NCBI GenBank assembly: GCA_028277985.1
Contig: JANQFG010000229.1
Coordinates: 1-64,000 of the forward strand
Direction of reading: 5' to 3'
Length of the DNA: 64,000 nucleotides
Source: a bacterium
Lineage (GTDB): Bacteria > Desulfobacterota > DSWW01
Made by a program: the position numbers and the translations under genes. Of this stretch, positions 16,443 to 25,542 are shown one piece after another (the stretch's first letter is position 1; each line of letters begins with the position of its first letter). A model generated the notes under the pieces. It was not told the DNA's origin, ran no database searches, and saw only the letters and a list, made by a program, of their open reading frames with translations.

Positions 16443-17804
16443 ATGCCAAGAAGACCAAGGCTTATCATCGTTGGAGGTTCTGCAGCCGGTCCGAGTGCGG
16501 CTGCAAAGGCGAAGAGAGTCAACCCGGATCTGGAAGTCATGATCTTTGAGCAGGGGGACTTCGTCTCCTATGGCTCTTGAGAGACCCCCTACTACATCGG
16601 TGATGTAGTCAAGGATCACGAGACGCTGCTGGTGAGAAGGCCGGAGGAGTTCAAGGAGAAACAGGGGATCGATGTCTTCCTGCGGCACAAGGTGAACAAG
16701 TTGGATCCGACGACCCGGAAGGTCGAGGTCGAAGATCTGGAGGAGGGCGAGAAGAAGATCCTGGATTTTGACAAGGCCGTTGTGGCCTCCGGCGCTCGAT
16801 CCCGTAGACTGGGTATTCCCGGCGAGGAAGCGCCGAATCTGTTCACCCTCAAGGATCTCGGAGATGCCATTCGTGTGAAGCAGTACCTGGATCAGAAGCG
16901 TCCGAGTCGGGTGGCCATTCTCGGGAGCGGTTACATCGGGCTGGAGATGGCCGAGGCGTTTCGAGAGAGGGGGCTGGAGACGACCATCTACTACAGGGGC
17001 ACACGACCTGTTTCCCATCTGGAACCGGAAATCAGCGAGGCGGTGTTACGGGAGCTGGAGGAGAAGGGTGTCGAGTTCCTTCAGGAACACGCACCGGTCG
17101 CGCTTCACAAGAACGGAGGCGAGGAGATTGCGGCCCTGGAGACGTCCAAGGGGCGGTACCCCGTGGACCTGGTTTTGAGTGCCTTGGGGGTTGTGCCGAA
17201 CGCCGAGATCGCTCACGAAGCCGGCCTTCGGATCGGCAGGACAGGCGCGATCTGGACCGATCCCGGACAGAAGACGGATCATCCGGACATCTATGCCGCC
17301 GGAGACTGTTGTGAGGTTCAGCATCAGATCCTCGATGACTTGGTCTATATGCCTCTCGGCGATGTGGCGAACAAGCAGGGCAGGGTGGCGGGCGAGAACG
17401 CTGCGGGCGGGCAGGCGACCTTCGATGGTGTGATCGGGTCGATGTGCTTCCAGGTCTTTTCGCTGGAGGTCGCGACCACGGGGCTCACGGAAAACTCGGC
17501 CAAGGACAAGGGGCTGGACGTGGGCGTGCAGAAGATCAAGGCATCTTCCAAAGTACACTACATGCCGGGCGCCAAGCCGCTCGAGTTGAAGATCGTCTTT
17601 GAAAGGCCTTCCGGCAGGCTCCTGGGCGGGCACATGGCGGGCAAGGAAGGTGTAGCGAGGCGGATCAACACCCTGGCCGTGGCGGTCCAGAGCCGGATGA
17701 CGGTGCAGGCCCTGTCGAGGATGGATTTTGCCTATGCGCCCCAGTTCTCGGCCCCCTTCGATCCGATTCTGATCGCGGCCGAGCAAGCACTGAAGAAGCT
17801 CTAG
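16443..17804 (+). CDS. CoA-disulfide reductase-like flavoprotein with predicted selenocysteine (in-frame TGA at 16578-16580)
   Basis: The frame from ATG 16443 is interrupted only by TGA at codon 46; reading through gives 453 residues. Before the TGA is the FAD-binding start (LIIVGGSAAGPSAAAKAKR, about 7-25) and IFEQGDFVSYGS. After it come ETPYYIGDVVKD and VRRPEEF. In CoA-disulfide reductases/NADH oxidases this site reads ...C-x-x-P-Y-x-I-G with the redox-active Cys about residue 43, so the TGA sits exactly at that cysteine. The NAD(P)H-binding motif VAILGSGYIGLEMAEAF and FAD motif IYAAGDCCEVQHQI are intact, and a C-terminal dimerisation domain is present. A perfect hairpin starts 11 nt after the TGA. 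The likely role is NAD(P)H-dependent disulfide, persulfide or peroxide reduction. The start has GGAGGAAAGGGG upstream. Confidence 0.88.
16581..16610 (+). promoter_or_regulatory. Bacterial SECIS-like hairpin after the in-frame TGA
   Basis: ACTACATC (16591-16598) and GATGTAGT (16602-16609) pair perfectly over 8 bp around the loop GGT (16599-16601). The loop begins 18 nt after the TGA. A short stem just 3' of UGA with a small G/U-containing apical loop at about this distance fits the general bacterial SECIS description. The hairpin lies inside the coding sequence, as expected for bacteria. Confidence 0.75.
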
Positions 17805-17830
17805 TATCTTGCTGAAGGATACATGCAAAC

Positions 17831-19168
17831 ATGTGTGACACCTTCGTAGTCCTGCCGCCGTATACATCCGACGGGTCCGTGATCTTCGGTAAGAACAGCG
17901 ACCGTGAGCCGAACGAAGCCCAGGCCCTGGAATTCCACCCTGCGGTTTCTCATCCTGCCGGAGAGACGGTGAAGTGCACGTACCTGGAAATTCCGCAGGT
18001 GAGGGAGACCCACGCCGTGCTTCTCAGCCGCCCTTTCTGGATGTGGGGTGCGGAGATGGGTGCGAACGAGAAGGGGGTGGTCATCGGCAACGAGGCGGTC
18101 TTCACCAAGATGCCGCTCGACAGGAAGCCCGGCCTGATCGGGATGGACATGCTGCGCCTTGCCCTGGAGAGAGCGGACACGGCAGACCAGGCGGTGGAGA
18201 CCATGATTCAACTTCTGGCCGACCACGGACAGGGAGGGCTCTGCGGGTACGAGGACAAGCGGTTGACCTATCACAACAGCTTCATCTGTGCGGATCCGGA
18301 GGGGGCATGGATATTGGAGACCGCCGGTCCGTTCTGGGTCAGACGGAGGGTGGATGGATTTGCGTCGATCAGCAATGGTCTCACCACCGGTGAGGCGTTC
18401 GATGCCTGCCACCCGGATGCGATCGAAACCGCGAGACAGAAAGGTTGGCTCAAATCGCGGGAGGCGTTTGATTTCTCCAAGTGTTTCTCAGACTGGTTCT
18501 ACACGACCTTTTCAGCCTGTCGCAACAGGCAGGGCCGCTCCTTCGGACTGATTGGCAAAGCGGAAGCCGAAAAGAACGGGCAGGGGATCGACGTTCCCTA
18601 TGCCCTGAGCGTCCTCAGGGATCATGGGGGAGACGGTTATCGTCCGGACGGACATCTTCTGTGTGATCGGCTGTGCGCCCACGCAGCAAACAAGCTCTCT
18701 CGGAACGCGACCCAGTCGACCGGGTCCCTGGTTGCACACCTGAAACGTGACCTCCATTCCTTCTGGGCCACAGGCACATCCGCACCATGCACCGGGATCT
18801 TCAAGCCACTCTGGTTCGGTCCGGGCCCCCTGGAGGATCCCGGTCCGGCGCCGGGAGCTACCTTTCACCCCGATGCTCTGTGGTGGCGGCACGAGATGCT
18901 TCACCGGAGCGTCCTGCTCGACTACCCTGCCCGGATCGATGCCTACTCGGATGAGCGCGATGCCCTCGAGCGAGAGTTCTTCGACCAGGCGGGCCGGGTG
19001 CGGCAGGAAGAGCGGTCGGAACTGAGCCGGAACGCCTTCGCGCGCGCACGTGATGCAGTTGACCGCTGGACCGATCGGGTTCGGTCTGTTCCGATCCAAG
19101 GCCGGACCGGCTGGATCTATCGCCGCTACTGGGCAGGCCAGAACCGCAGAGCAGGCATCCGGGTCTGA
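17831..19168 (+). CDS. C69-family peptidase (secernin/dipeptidase-like Ntn hydrolase)
   Basis: A 445-residue protein beginning MCDTFVVLPPYTSDGSVIFG, where Cys2 is the likely N-terminal nucleophile, followed by KNSDREPNEAQ. These features fit the C69 peptidase/secernin branch of Ntn hydrolases. Further family-like segments are WMWGAEMGANEKGVVIGNEAVFT and AWILETAGPFWVRRRVDGFASISN. The absence of a long signal peptide and the nucleophile at position 2 suggest a cytoplasmic enzyme processed only by methionine removal. It may hydrolyse dipeptides or another amide. It starts 26 bp after the reductase gene, so co-transcription is likely. Confidence 0.82.
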   Translation: MCDTFVVLPPYTSDGSVIFGKNSDREPNEAQALEFHPAVSHPAGETVKCTYLEIPQVRETHAVLLSRPFWMWGAEMGANEKGVVIGNEAVFTKMPLDRKPGLIGMDMLRLALERADTADQAVETMIQLLADHGQGGLCGYEDKRLTYHNSFICADPEGAWILETAGPFWVRRRVDGFASISNGLTTGEAFDACHPDAIETARQKGWLKSREAFDFSKCFSDWFYTTFSACRNRQGRSFGLIGKAEAEKNGQGIDVPYALSVLRDHGGDGYRPDGHLLCDRLCAHAANKLSRNATQSTGSLVAHLKRDLHSFWATGTSAPCTGIFKPLWFGPGPLEDPGPAPGATFHPDALWWRHEMLHRSVLLDYPARIDAYSDERDALEREFFDQAGRVRQEERSELSRNAFARARDAVDRWTDRVRSVPIQGRTGWIYRRYWAGQNRRAGIRV

Positions 19169-19620
19169 AAAGGGACATTCGCCTTGTATGGGAGCGAGAC
19201 GCTAGCCGCTTGGATCGTCCTGCAACTCCGGGTGCGAGTAGTCCCCGCCCCTGGATGCCCTTCTCAACAGCTTCTGCAGCAGACGTCGATTCGAGAGTAC
19301 ATACTTGGCAGGCGTGTATCCGAAGATGCCGTTAAAGGTCTTTCTGAGGAGCGCTGTTTTCCACCCGTTCCGTCCCGGGAAGATGAAATTGCCCAGCTTG
19401 TTGGTGGAGATAGCGTTCAGCAGTATTCTCTCGAGACCGTCCTTCGGCACGAAGTGCATTTGAATCCTTTCCATACGGATATCGGAAGACCACAGAATCC
19501 TACAGAATCGGGTCGGACCATGCTATCTATTGAATATTCAACTGGAAAGGACCCAGGAGGGCCTCATTTACGGTCTTGGGATGCAAATGGGGGGGTGAAT
19601 CCGGCGGGTTCAGCGAGGGA
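19169..19620. other. Intergenic stretch with one doubtful small ORF and a palindrome
   Basis: No confident gene. A minus-strand frame at 19202-19474 is listed separately. A perfect 12-bp palindrome TTGAATATTCAA is at 19530-19541 and could be an operator. The composition is less GC-rich than the flanks. Confidence 0.4.
19202..19474 (-). CDS. Doubtful small hypothetical ORF
   Basis: A 90-residue frame on the minus strand with no clear ribosome-binding site. The C-terminal part (LLRKTFNGIFGYTPAKYVLS) vaguely recalls the last helix of an AraC-type domain, but the rest does not fit, so this may be a gene remnant or not a gene. No function is proposed. Confidence 0.22.
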   Translation of the reverse strand: MERIQMHFVPKDGLERILLNAISTNKLGNFIFPGRNGWKTALLRKTFNGIFGYTPAKYVLSNRRLLQKLLRRASRGGDYSHPELQDDPSG

Positions 19621-19872
19621 CTACTGAGGTGAGTTGGGGAGAACAAACCAGAGCACGGCGAGGGCAACCGCCAACACTATATAGATGAGCTTCTTTGCTC
19701 CCTTCTGCAACGAGCCGTCTTCCTTTACAGAGATTTCCATATTGCGCATTCGCCCAAGGAATCGTTGGAGGGGACTGTTCGTGTCAAAGCCCTTGTCCAC
19801 GAAGGCGAGACCGATTGCGGCTATTGTAAGGATGACTGTTGCCAACAGCTTCGGCATGACGTACTCGGGCAT
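19621..19872 (-). CDS. Small two-helix membrane protein
   Basis: An 83-residue protein with two hydrophobic helices (LLATVILTIAAIGLAFV near the N-terminus and LIYIVLAVALAVLWFVL near the C-terminus) joined by a polar loop. The ATG at 19872 is preceded by GGGAGGT; an upstream ATG would add five residues. No family was recognised. It lies upstream of nothing on its own strand for several hundred bases, so it is probably monocistronic or the tail of the amidohydrolase unit 140 bp upstream. Confidence 0.55.
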   Translation of the reverse strand: MPEYVMPKLLATVILTIAAIGLAFVDKGFDTNSPLQRFLGRMRNMEISVKEDGSLQKGAKKLIYIVLAVALAVLWFVLPNSPQ

Positions 19873-20011
19873 GGCGACCTCCCGCATCTTGCTGCACGCA
19901 CTATCCGAATCAGTATTCGGCAGTTCTCACCTTTTGCATGATCCCCGGGGAGTCGATCTTGACGTACGAAACCTCGAATACGTCCATTCTTCTTTTGGGG
20001 GGCGACCTGAA

Positions 20012-21733
20012 TCAGCCCATCCGGTCGAAGACGACCCTGCCGCCTACGATGGTCATGAGTACCGGAATTCCTCCTATGTCGTGAGGGTCCACGGACAGGA
20101 TGTCGTCGCCGATAATGCAGAGATCGGCGACTTTGCCCACCTCGATGGAGCCTTTGACGTGTTCCATATGATCCTGCCAGGCGCCATTGATGGTATAGGT
20201 TCGAACGGCCTCTTCAACGGTGATGCATTCTTCGGGGCCGCTCACCTTGCCCGAAATCAGGCCTTCCCTCAGGACGGCCGCCTGAACGCCCATCCTCCAG
20301 TTCGGATAGGTCACCGGCGCGTCCGAATTGCTCGTGAGATTGACCCCGGCGTCGAGCACGGTTCGAGTCGGCCACTCATAAGCCGCGAGAGCCTCTCCCA
20401 CGATGGCGGGCTCGATGTCTGAGATCATGGCTCCGATATAGGGCTGCATGGAGATGCCACACCTGTGTTCGGCAAGGATTCCGGCCTTTTCAGCGCTGAT
20501 GAAATCACCGTGGATAATGTAGTGTCGTGGGTCGCCGTCCCCCTTCTCCTCGAGGGCCTTGGCAAAGCCATCCACTGCGGCATCGATCGCCCGGTCGCCC
20601 GTGGCGTGCAGCCCGATCTGATAACCGTAGCTGTGGACGAGTCGGATCATTTCGACCAGGCTGTCCCACTGCTCCTGATCTGTCTCTCCGGGAATCACAG
20701 ATCTCCCGTGACCTGCATCGCCACTGACATAGTCCTCGTTCATCCACGAGGTGTAGGTCATGGGGATGCCGTCGGCGAATATCTTGACGCCCGGGAATTG
20801 CAGCCACGTGGTGTCAAGACCGGTTGGCGGCTTGAAAGTTTCCAACCCCTGCTTCAAATCCTCGTAAGTGAATGCGCCGTATTCTCCCAGCAGCAGAAGT
20901 GCGGTTACCCTGGCCGTCAGCTCGCCCTCGGCTAACAGTTCCTGGTAGAGTTCCACACACTCTGCACCCATGACACCGTAGAGGTACGCCTCACCTCCCG
21001 GGCCGATGGCCGCATCCGTGAAGCTGGTTACCCCATTCGCGTTGAGATGGCTTAGAGCTGTCAGCAGGGCAGTCTTCTTCTCCTCTCTGCTCAAGAGCGG
21101 GACGTGGGCCGATACCAGGAGCTGCCCCCCTTCCTTGAAGATTCCGGTCGGCTCTCCGTTTTCGTCCCGTTCCATCTCTCCGGAGATTGGATTCGGCGTA
21201 TCCTTGTTGACCCCGGCGAGTTCCAATGCCTTGCTGTTCACGAGGAGCGTGTGACAGGAAAAGTCGGTGAAAGCAATCGGGTGGTCCGGTGACACGGCGT
21301 CCAGGTCCCATTTGCGCGGCAGCCTGGAAGGATCGCTCTTGCACTCCTTAAGGGAACCCTGATCCCATCCGAATCCTCGAATCCACTCACCCGCCGGTGT
21401 CTCCGCAACCTTCTTGTCGAGTGCAGCCACCATGTCCGGAATCGATGTGATGGCCGGATAGGTCAGATCCAGTGAGAGCGGAGGTCTCGTGGCACCAAAG
21501 AAGGCCGTATGCATGTGGCATTCGTTTATGCCCGGCAGCACCGGCTTGCCTTTCAAATCCAGAACCTGGGTGCAGGGACCTATGAGAGGCTTCACATCAT
21601 CGTCCGTGCCGACGGCAGCGATCTTCCCATCCTTGATAGCGACCGCTTGCCGGATGCTGAACTCTCTGTCCACCGTGATGACCTTGGCATTGATGATGGC
21701 CAGGTCTGCAGCTTGCCCTTGCGTCGATCCCAT
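20012..21733 (-). CDS. Amidohydrolase family protein (YtcJ-like)
   Basis: The 573-residue protein starts LAIINAKVITVDREF...VLDLKGKPVLPGINECHMHTAF, the N-terminal composite domain and first metal-ligand pair (HMH) of the amidohydrolase superfamily 3 (YtcJ/exoenzyme-regulatory type). Later ligands appear in YQIGLHATGDRAIDAAVDGF (His and Asp region) and HYIIHGDFIS, with SNSDAPVTYPNWRMGV near the C-terminus. These metal-dependent enzymes hydrolyse amides or related bonds; the substrate is unknown. The start has GGGAGGAAGG. No signal peptide is evident. Confidence 0.88.
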   Translation of the reverse strand: MGSTQGQAADLAIINAKVITVDREFSIRQAVAIKDGKIAAVGTDDDVKPLIGPCTQVLDLKGKPVLPGINECHMHTAFFGATRPPLSLDLTYPAITSIPDMVAALDKKVAETPAGEWIRGFGWDQGSLKECKSDPSRLPRKWDLDAVSPDHPIAFTDFSCHTLLVNSKALELAGVNKDTPNPISGEMERDENGEPTGIFKEGGQLLVSAHVPLLSREEKKTALLTALSHLNANGVTSFTDAAIGPGGEAYLYGVMGAECVELYQELLAEGELTARVTALLLLGEYGAFTYEDLKQGLETFKPPTGLDTTWLQFPGVKIFADGIPMTYTSWMNEDYVSGDAGHGRSVIPGETDQEQWDSLVEMIRLVHSYGYQIGLHATGDRAIDAAVDGFAKALEEKGDGDPRHYIIHGDFISAEKAGILAEHRCGISMQPYIGAMISDIEPAIVGEALAAYEWPTRTVLDAGVNLTSNSDAPVTYPNWRMGVQAAVLREGLISGKVSGPEECITVEEAVRTYTINGAWQDHMEHVKGSIEVGKVADLCIIGDDILSVDPHDIGGIPVLMTIVGGRVVFDRMG

Positions 21734-21812
21734 TCCTTCCTCCCTTGCTTCGGCTTCTGCTCAGCTTCCTTGCTCGAGCTCGGAGATTCCCGCATTCGCG
21801 GGCATTACATCT

Positions 21813-22886
21813 TCAGCCCAGGATAATTCCTCCTCCCAACAAGACTTCACCCTGGTACCAGACAGCGGACTGGCCGGGTGCGACGGCCTGATCATGGTCC
21901 GGCAGGGCTACCTGAACCGCCTCGGCGCTCCGCACGTGTATGTTCCCCTGCACGGCCCTGGTCCTGTAGCGGAGTTCCACGTCGGCTTCGACCATCGCGC
22001 CCGCCGAAGGGTAGGGCATGGAGACCCAGTTGACCCGGTTCACGACAAAGGACCTCTTACACAGGGCCTCCCGGGGCCCAACCACGAGCAAGTTCTCCTC
22101 TACGACCTTATCGATCACATACAGAGGTATGCCTGCCGGAACTCCAAGCCCTTTCCTCTGGCCGACCGTATAGAAGGGCAGTCCCTGGTGTGTCCCCAGA
22201 ACGTTCCCTTCCGTGTCCTGAATCGGACCGGGCAGCACGGACAGCCGACGAGCAAGGAAGGTGCGGTAGTTCCCGTCGGGAATGAAACAGATGTCCTGGC
22301 TCTCCTCGACTCCGGACGTGGGCAGGGATGCTTGTTCCGCTTTCACGCGTGCTTCCTCCTTTGTCATCGAACCGAGGGGGAAGAGCGTCCTTTCGAGGGC
22401 TGTCTGGGAGAGCGCGTACAGCGCGTAGGACTGATCCTTGCCTCGGTCGAATCCTCGCAAGAGCTGAACCCTGCCCCCTTCCTTTCGGGTTTGCGCATAG
22501 TGGCCAGTAGCAATGTACAAACAGTCCAGGGCTGAAGCAGCCTCGAGCAGGCTCGGCCATTTGATGGAGGCATTGCACTGAACACAGGGATTGGGCGTGC
22601 TGCCCGCCTCGTATTCTCCGCAGAAGGGCTCAATGACCTGCTTGTCGAAGTTTTCGGTTTGGTCGATGAAGTGGTGCGGGACCTCGAGCTGTCGGCAGAC
22701 CTGCCTCGCTCGTTCCGTTGCATCCACCGATGAGCAACCCGAAGAGGCACCGGGATCGCACCCCTCAGCGCGGACGAATTGAAAGGTAACACCATGGACG
22801 TCGTAGCCCTGATCCTTGAGAAGCAGCGCAGAAACAGAGGAATCTACACCGCCGCTCATTGCCACCAGGACGCGTCCGCGATTCAT
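21813..22886 (-). CDS. mnmA: tRNA-specific 2-thiouridylase MnmA
   Basis: A 357-residue protein with the PP-loop ATP motif VAMSGGVDSSVSALLL near the N-terminus, the catalytic-cysteine segment STPNPCVQCNASIKW (about residue 100) and the second cysteine in ESQDICFIPDGNYRTFL (about 200). These identify MnmA, which thiolates uridine-34 of tRNAs for Glu, Gln and Lys. The ATG at 22886 is preferred over the in-frame TTG at 22892 because GAGGGG sits eight bases upstream. It is divergent from surE. Confidence 0.95.
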   Translation of the reverse strand: MNRGRVLVAMSGGVDSSVSALLLKDQGYDVHGVTFQFVRAEGCDPGASSGCSSVDATERARQVCRQLEVPHHFIDQTENFDKQVIEPFCGEYEAGSTPNPCVQCNASIKWPSLLEAASALDCLYIATGHYAQTRKEGGRVQLLRGFDRGKDQSYALYALSQTALERTLFPLGSMTKEEARVKAEQASLPTSGVEESQDICFIPDGNYRTFLARRLSVLPGPIQDTEGNVLGTHQGLPFYTVGQRKGLGVPAGIPLYVIDKVVEENLLVVGPREALCKRSFVVNRVNWVSMPYPSAGAMVEADVELRYRTRAVQGNIHVRSAEAVQVALPDHDQAVAPGQSAVWYQGEVLLGGGIILG

Positions 22887-23079
22887 ATCCAACCCCTCGG
22901 GGTGAGCATTTCCACGTTTCTCACCGCATGCCTCAGGAACGGGTCATTAAGCCCTCGATCTTGAAAGGCATTCTAGCTTCTGATACCATCTCGCTCAATA
23001 CTTTGGTTTCGTGGAGGACTTTGTCTTCCCGGGACCCCTGGTTTTCCTGGAACGCTTGTTCCTATTCTTGGATGAGGAC

Positions 23080-23895
23080 ATGACGAAGAAGCGACCGCTG
23101 ATCCTCCTTTCGAACGACGACGGAATCACTGCCGAGGGGCTCGCTGCCCTGGAGAAGCACGTGCAGGCCCTGGGAGATCTCTACGTGGTTGCCCCCGACG
23201 GGGAACGCAACGCCTCCAGCCACAAAATCAGCCTGAAACAGCCCATTTACGTGCACCAGGAGAGCGAGAAACGGTTTTCTGTCTCGGGCACCCCGGCGGA
23301 CTGCGTGAATATCGGGGTCCACCGCCTGCTCCCTGCAAGACCGGACCTGGTCGTTTCCGGCATCAACCACGGAGCGAATCTCGCGGGAGATATCAGCTAC
23401 TCTGGAACCGTGGGAGCTGCCCGGGAGGCGCGATTGCTCGGCATTCCATCCATCGCGTTCTCTCTGATGTCCCGCGACCCCCTCTTCTACGATGCTGCCG
23501 CCCGTGTGGGCTGCGATCTGGCGCGCTGGGTGCTCGCGAACGGACTTCCCCCAGAGATCTTCCTGAACGTGAATTTCCCGGATCTGGTGGATGGGTACCC
23601 TCCGAGAATCCGGTGGACGAGAATGGGGCACAAGTTCTACGGTGATTTCCTGGAAGAAGGGACCGACGACGAGGGGAGGCCCTGCTTCCGGTTCGGCAGG
23701 GATGCCCTGCAGTACGACGAGAATGACCATGAGGACGCCGATTGGAGGGCGGTGGAAGCGGGATGCGTGTCCGTCACACCGCTCCGCTTGAACTTCACAG
23801 ACGAAGGCTCTCTCCACTCTCTGAAGGCGATCTATGACGGGGATGCCCACGCTCGACAGTCCGGAGCTCACACGACTCCGGAGAAGGATGCTTGA
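23080..23895 (+). CDS. surE: 5'/3'-nucleotidase SurE
   Basis: A 271-residue protein with the SurE signature ILLSNDDGITAEGLAAL (metal-binding DD), VVAPDGERNASSHKIS, the VSGTPADCVNIG segment and VVSGINHGANLAGDISYSGTVGAAREA. SurE removes phosphate from nucleoside monophosphates. The ATG at 23080 is taken as start; the frame remains open upstream. Its end overlaps pcm by 62 bases, and the surE-pcm-nlpD order found in many proteobacteria is retained with two genes inserted. Confidence 0.95.
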   Translation: MTKKRPLILLSNDDGITAEGLAALEKHVQALGDLYVVAPDGERNASSHKISLKQPIYVHQESEKRFSVSGTPADCVNIGVHRLLPARPDLVVSGINHGANLAGDISYSGTVGAAREARLLGIPSIAFSLMSRDPLFYDAAARVGCDLARWVLANGLPPEIFLNVNFPDLVDGYPPRIRWTRMGHKFYGDFLEEGTDDEGRPCFRFGRDALQYDENDHEDADWRAVEAGCVSVTPLRLNFTDEGSLHSLKAIYDGDAHARQSGAHTTPEKDA

Positions 23896-24493
23896 AGATT
23901 TCGTAGCGGCCCGGGGCATTCAGGATCCCCTTGTCCTGCGAGCGATGGAGAAGGTGCCTCGTCACCTCTTCGTGGACGAGGCCTTGCGCGAAAGGGCCTA
24001 CGGCGACTATGCCCTGCCCATCGGCGACAAGCAGACGATCAGCCAGCCCTACATCATTGCTCAGACCACACAGGCCCTGGAACTGCAAGGCGGGGAGAAG
24101 ATTCTTGAGATCGGAACCGGCTCCGGATACCAGTCGGCCATCCTGGCGCAGATCGTGGACCATGTCTACTCCCTGGAGAAGATCCCTCAGCTCGCCCGAC
24201 GGGCGAGGAAGGTGCTCGATCTGCTTGGCTGCCACAACGTGGCGATCCGGATACTGGACGGCACCTATGGGTGGAAAGAGGAAGCCCCCTTCGACGCCAT
24301 CCTCGTGAGCGCGGTTTCCGACTCGATTCCGGGTACACTTCTCGATCAGGTGGCAGAAGGGGGGCGGCTCGTTCTGCCTTTGGAGGAAGGGGCATCCCAA
24401 CATCTTGTCCGTTTACAGAAGACCGGGGCAGACTGGAAGAAAGAGGTCCTTGGCCCCTGCCGATTTGTGCCTCTCATCGGCTCCGCCCCTTGA
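23834..24493 (+). CDS. pcm: Protein-L-isoaspartate O-methyltransferase
   Basis: A 219-residue protein of the PCMT family. The motifs are VLRAMEKVPRHLFV, the QTISQPYIIAQTTQAL substrate segment, SAM-binding LEIGTGSGYQSAILAQI (motif I) and GRLVLPLEE near the end. The enzyme methylates damaged isoaspartyl residues to start their repair. The chosen ATG has GAAGG upstream and lies 62 bp inside surE; an ATG three codons later is possible. Overlap with surE implies a shared transcript. Confidence 0.94.
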   Translation: MTGMPTLDSPELTRLRRRMLEDFVAARGIQDPLVLRAMEKVPRHLFVDEALRERAYGDYALPIGDKQTISQPYIIAQTTQALELQGGEKILEIGTGSGYQSAILAQIVDHVYSLEKIPQLARRARKVLDLLGCHNVAIRILDGTYGWKEEAPFDAILVSAVSDSIPGTLLDQVAEGGRLVLPLEEGASQHLVRLQKTGADWKKEVLGPCRFVPLIGSAP

Positions 24494-24528
24494 GGGGCAA
24501 GCGGACGCGACCCTGAAAGAAGGAAGAC

Positions 24529-25044
24529 ATGCGCGAGTCCATACTGCAGTTCATCGAAAGCTTCGGCTTGTCACCCGAGGTGGTGGTCCTGCTCCTCGCC
24601 ATGCTGCCGATCTTTGAGCTCCGCGGGTCCGTACCCGTGGGCATTCTCCTGTTCCAGCTCTCCCCGGCCCAGACGGCGGCCTTTTCCATCGCGGGCAACA
24701 TGATCCCCATTCTGCCCATCCTGCTCCTTTTTGATCCTGTGCATCGCTGGCTGTCGCGTTACCCGGCCTTTGAGAGGCTCTTCGAATGGATCTTTCGAAG
24801 GACGCGGAGGAAGGGCAAGTTGATCGAACGGCTCAAGGTGGTGGGGTTGGTCCTGTTCGTTTCCATTCCTCTGCCTGTCACCGGCGCATGGACCGGCTCG
24901 GTGGCGGCCTTCCTGTTCCGGATACCTTTCTGGCAAGCACTCCCGGCCATCCTGTGCGGGGTGATGATCGCCTGCGTCGTGGTGACCCTGGCGTGTCTCG
25001 GGGTCATTCAGTTGCCAGGCATCTTCGGAGTTTCTCCGCCCTGA
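24529..25044 (+). CDS. Small multidrug export protein family (PF06695-type) membrane protein
   Basis: A 171-residue membrane protein with the family-typical LLAMLPIFELRGSVPVGI near residue 22. Further hydrophobic helices are at FSIAGNMIPILPILLLF, VVGLVLFVSIPLPVTGAWTG and ILCGVMIACVVVTLACLG. The family name is historic and real substrates are not established. It sits 35 bp behind pcm and before a LOG-like gene on the same strand. Confidence 0.85.
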   Translation: MRESILQFIESFGLSPEVVVLLLAMLPIFELRGSVPVGILLFQLSPAQTAAFSIAGNMIPILPILLLFDPVHRWLSRYPAFERLFEWIFRRTRRKGKLIERLKVVGLVLFVSIPLPVTGAWTGSVAAFLFRIPFWQALPAILCGVMIACVVVTLACLGVIQLPGIFGVSPP

Positions 25045-25068
25045 GGCAGCGCGCAGAAGGGGGACGTG

Positions 25069-25542
25069 ATGTCGAAGCGAGTTCAGATCGGCGTGCTCGG
25101 GGCCTCATCCTGTGGGCCGGATATCGAAGAGGCGGCTTACCGGGTCGGCAAGGAGATCGCCCGACAGGGAGCGGTTCTCCTTTGTGGTGGGCTGGGAGGC
25201 GTGATGGAGGCAGCGTCCAGAGGAGCGAAGGAAGCCGGCGGGCTCACCGTCGGGATCCTTCCCGGGGCCTCCGCGTCGGATGCGAATCCTTACGTAGAGC
25301 TCAAGATCGTTACCGACATGGGACACGCCCGCAATGTGGTGCTCGTAAGGTCTGCAGATGCGGTGATCGCCGTTTCCGGCGGCTACGGCACGCTTTCCGA
25401 GATCGCCATCGCAAGGAAGATCGGCGTCCCCTGTGTCGGGCTTCAGACCTGGGATCTGGACCCAGGCGTGGTCCGTGCGGACGGGCCGGAGGAGGCAGTC
25501 CGTTGCGCCATGGAGAAGATCCGGGAACGGGGAGCCTGCTGA
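25069..25542 (+). CDS. TIGR00725 (LOG/lysine decarboxylase-like) family protein
   Basis: A 157-residue Rossmann-like protein: VQIGVLGASSCGPDIEEAAY, LLCGGLGGVMEAASRGAKEAGG, GHARNVVLVRSADAVIAVSGGYGTLSEIA. The GGLGGVMEAASRG and SGGYGTLSE motifs are those of the TIGR00725 branch of the LOG-like superfamily, whose role is unclear. ATG at 25069 is used; an adjacent GTG at 25066 is an alternative with the same GAAGGGGG site. Its stop overlaps the next gene in the form CTGA. Confidence 0.82.
   Translation: MSKRVQIGVLGASSCGPDIEEAAYRVGKEIARQGAVLLCGGLGGVMEAASRGAKEAGGLTVGILPGASASDANPYVELKIVTDMGHARNVVLVRSADAVIAVSGGYGTLSEIAIARKIGVPCVGLQTWDLDPGVVRADGPEEAVRCAMEKIRERGAC

Noticed and set aside
16272-16580. 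Short 102-residue ORF ending in VSYGS
   Set aside because: It is the N-terminal part of the flavoprotein plus upstream noise; the stop is the recoded TGA.
16632-17804. 390-residue ORF starting MRRPEEFKEKQ as a stand-alone reductase
   Set aside because: It would lack the FAD-binding N-terminus, which is present just upstream in the same frame.
24786-25535. N-terminal 250 residues of the long frame leading into the NlpD-like gene
   Set aside because: They overlap two well-supported genes in another frame and are Arg/Gly-rich nonsense.
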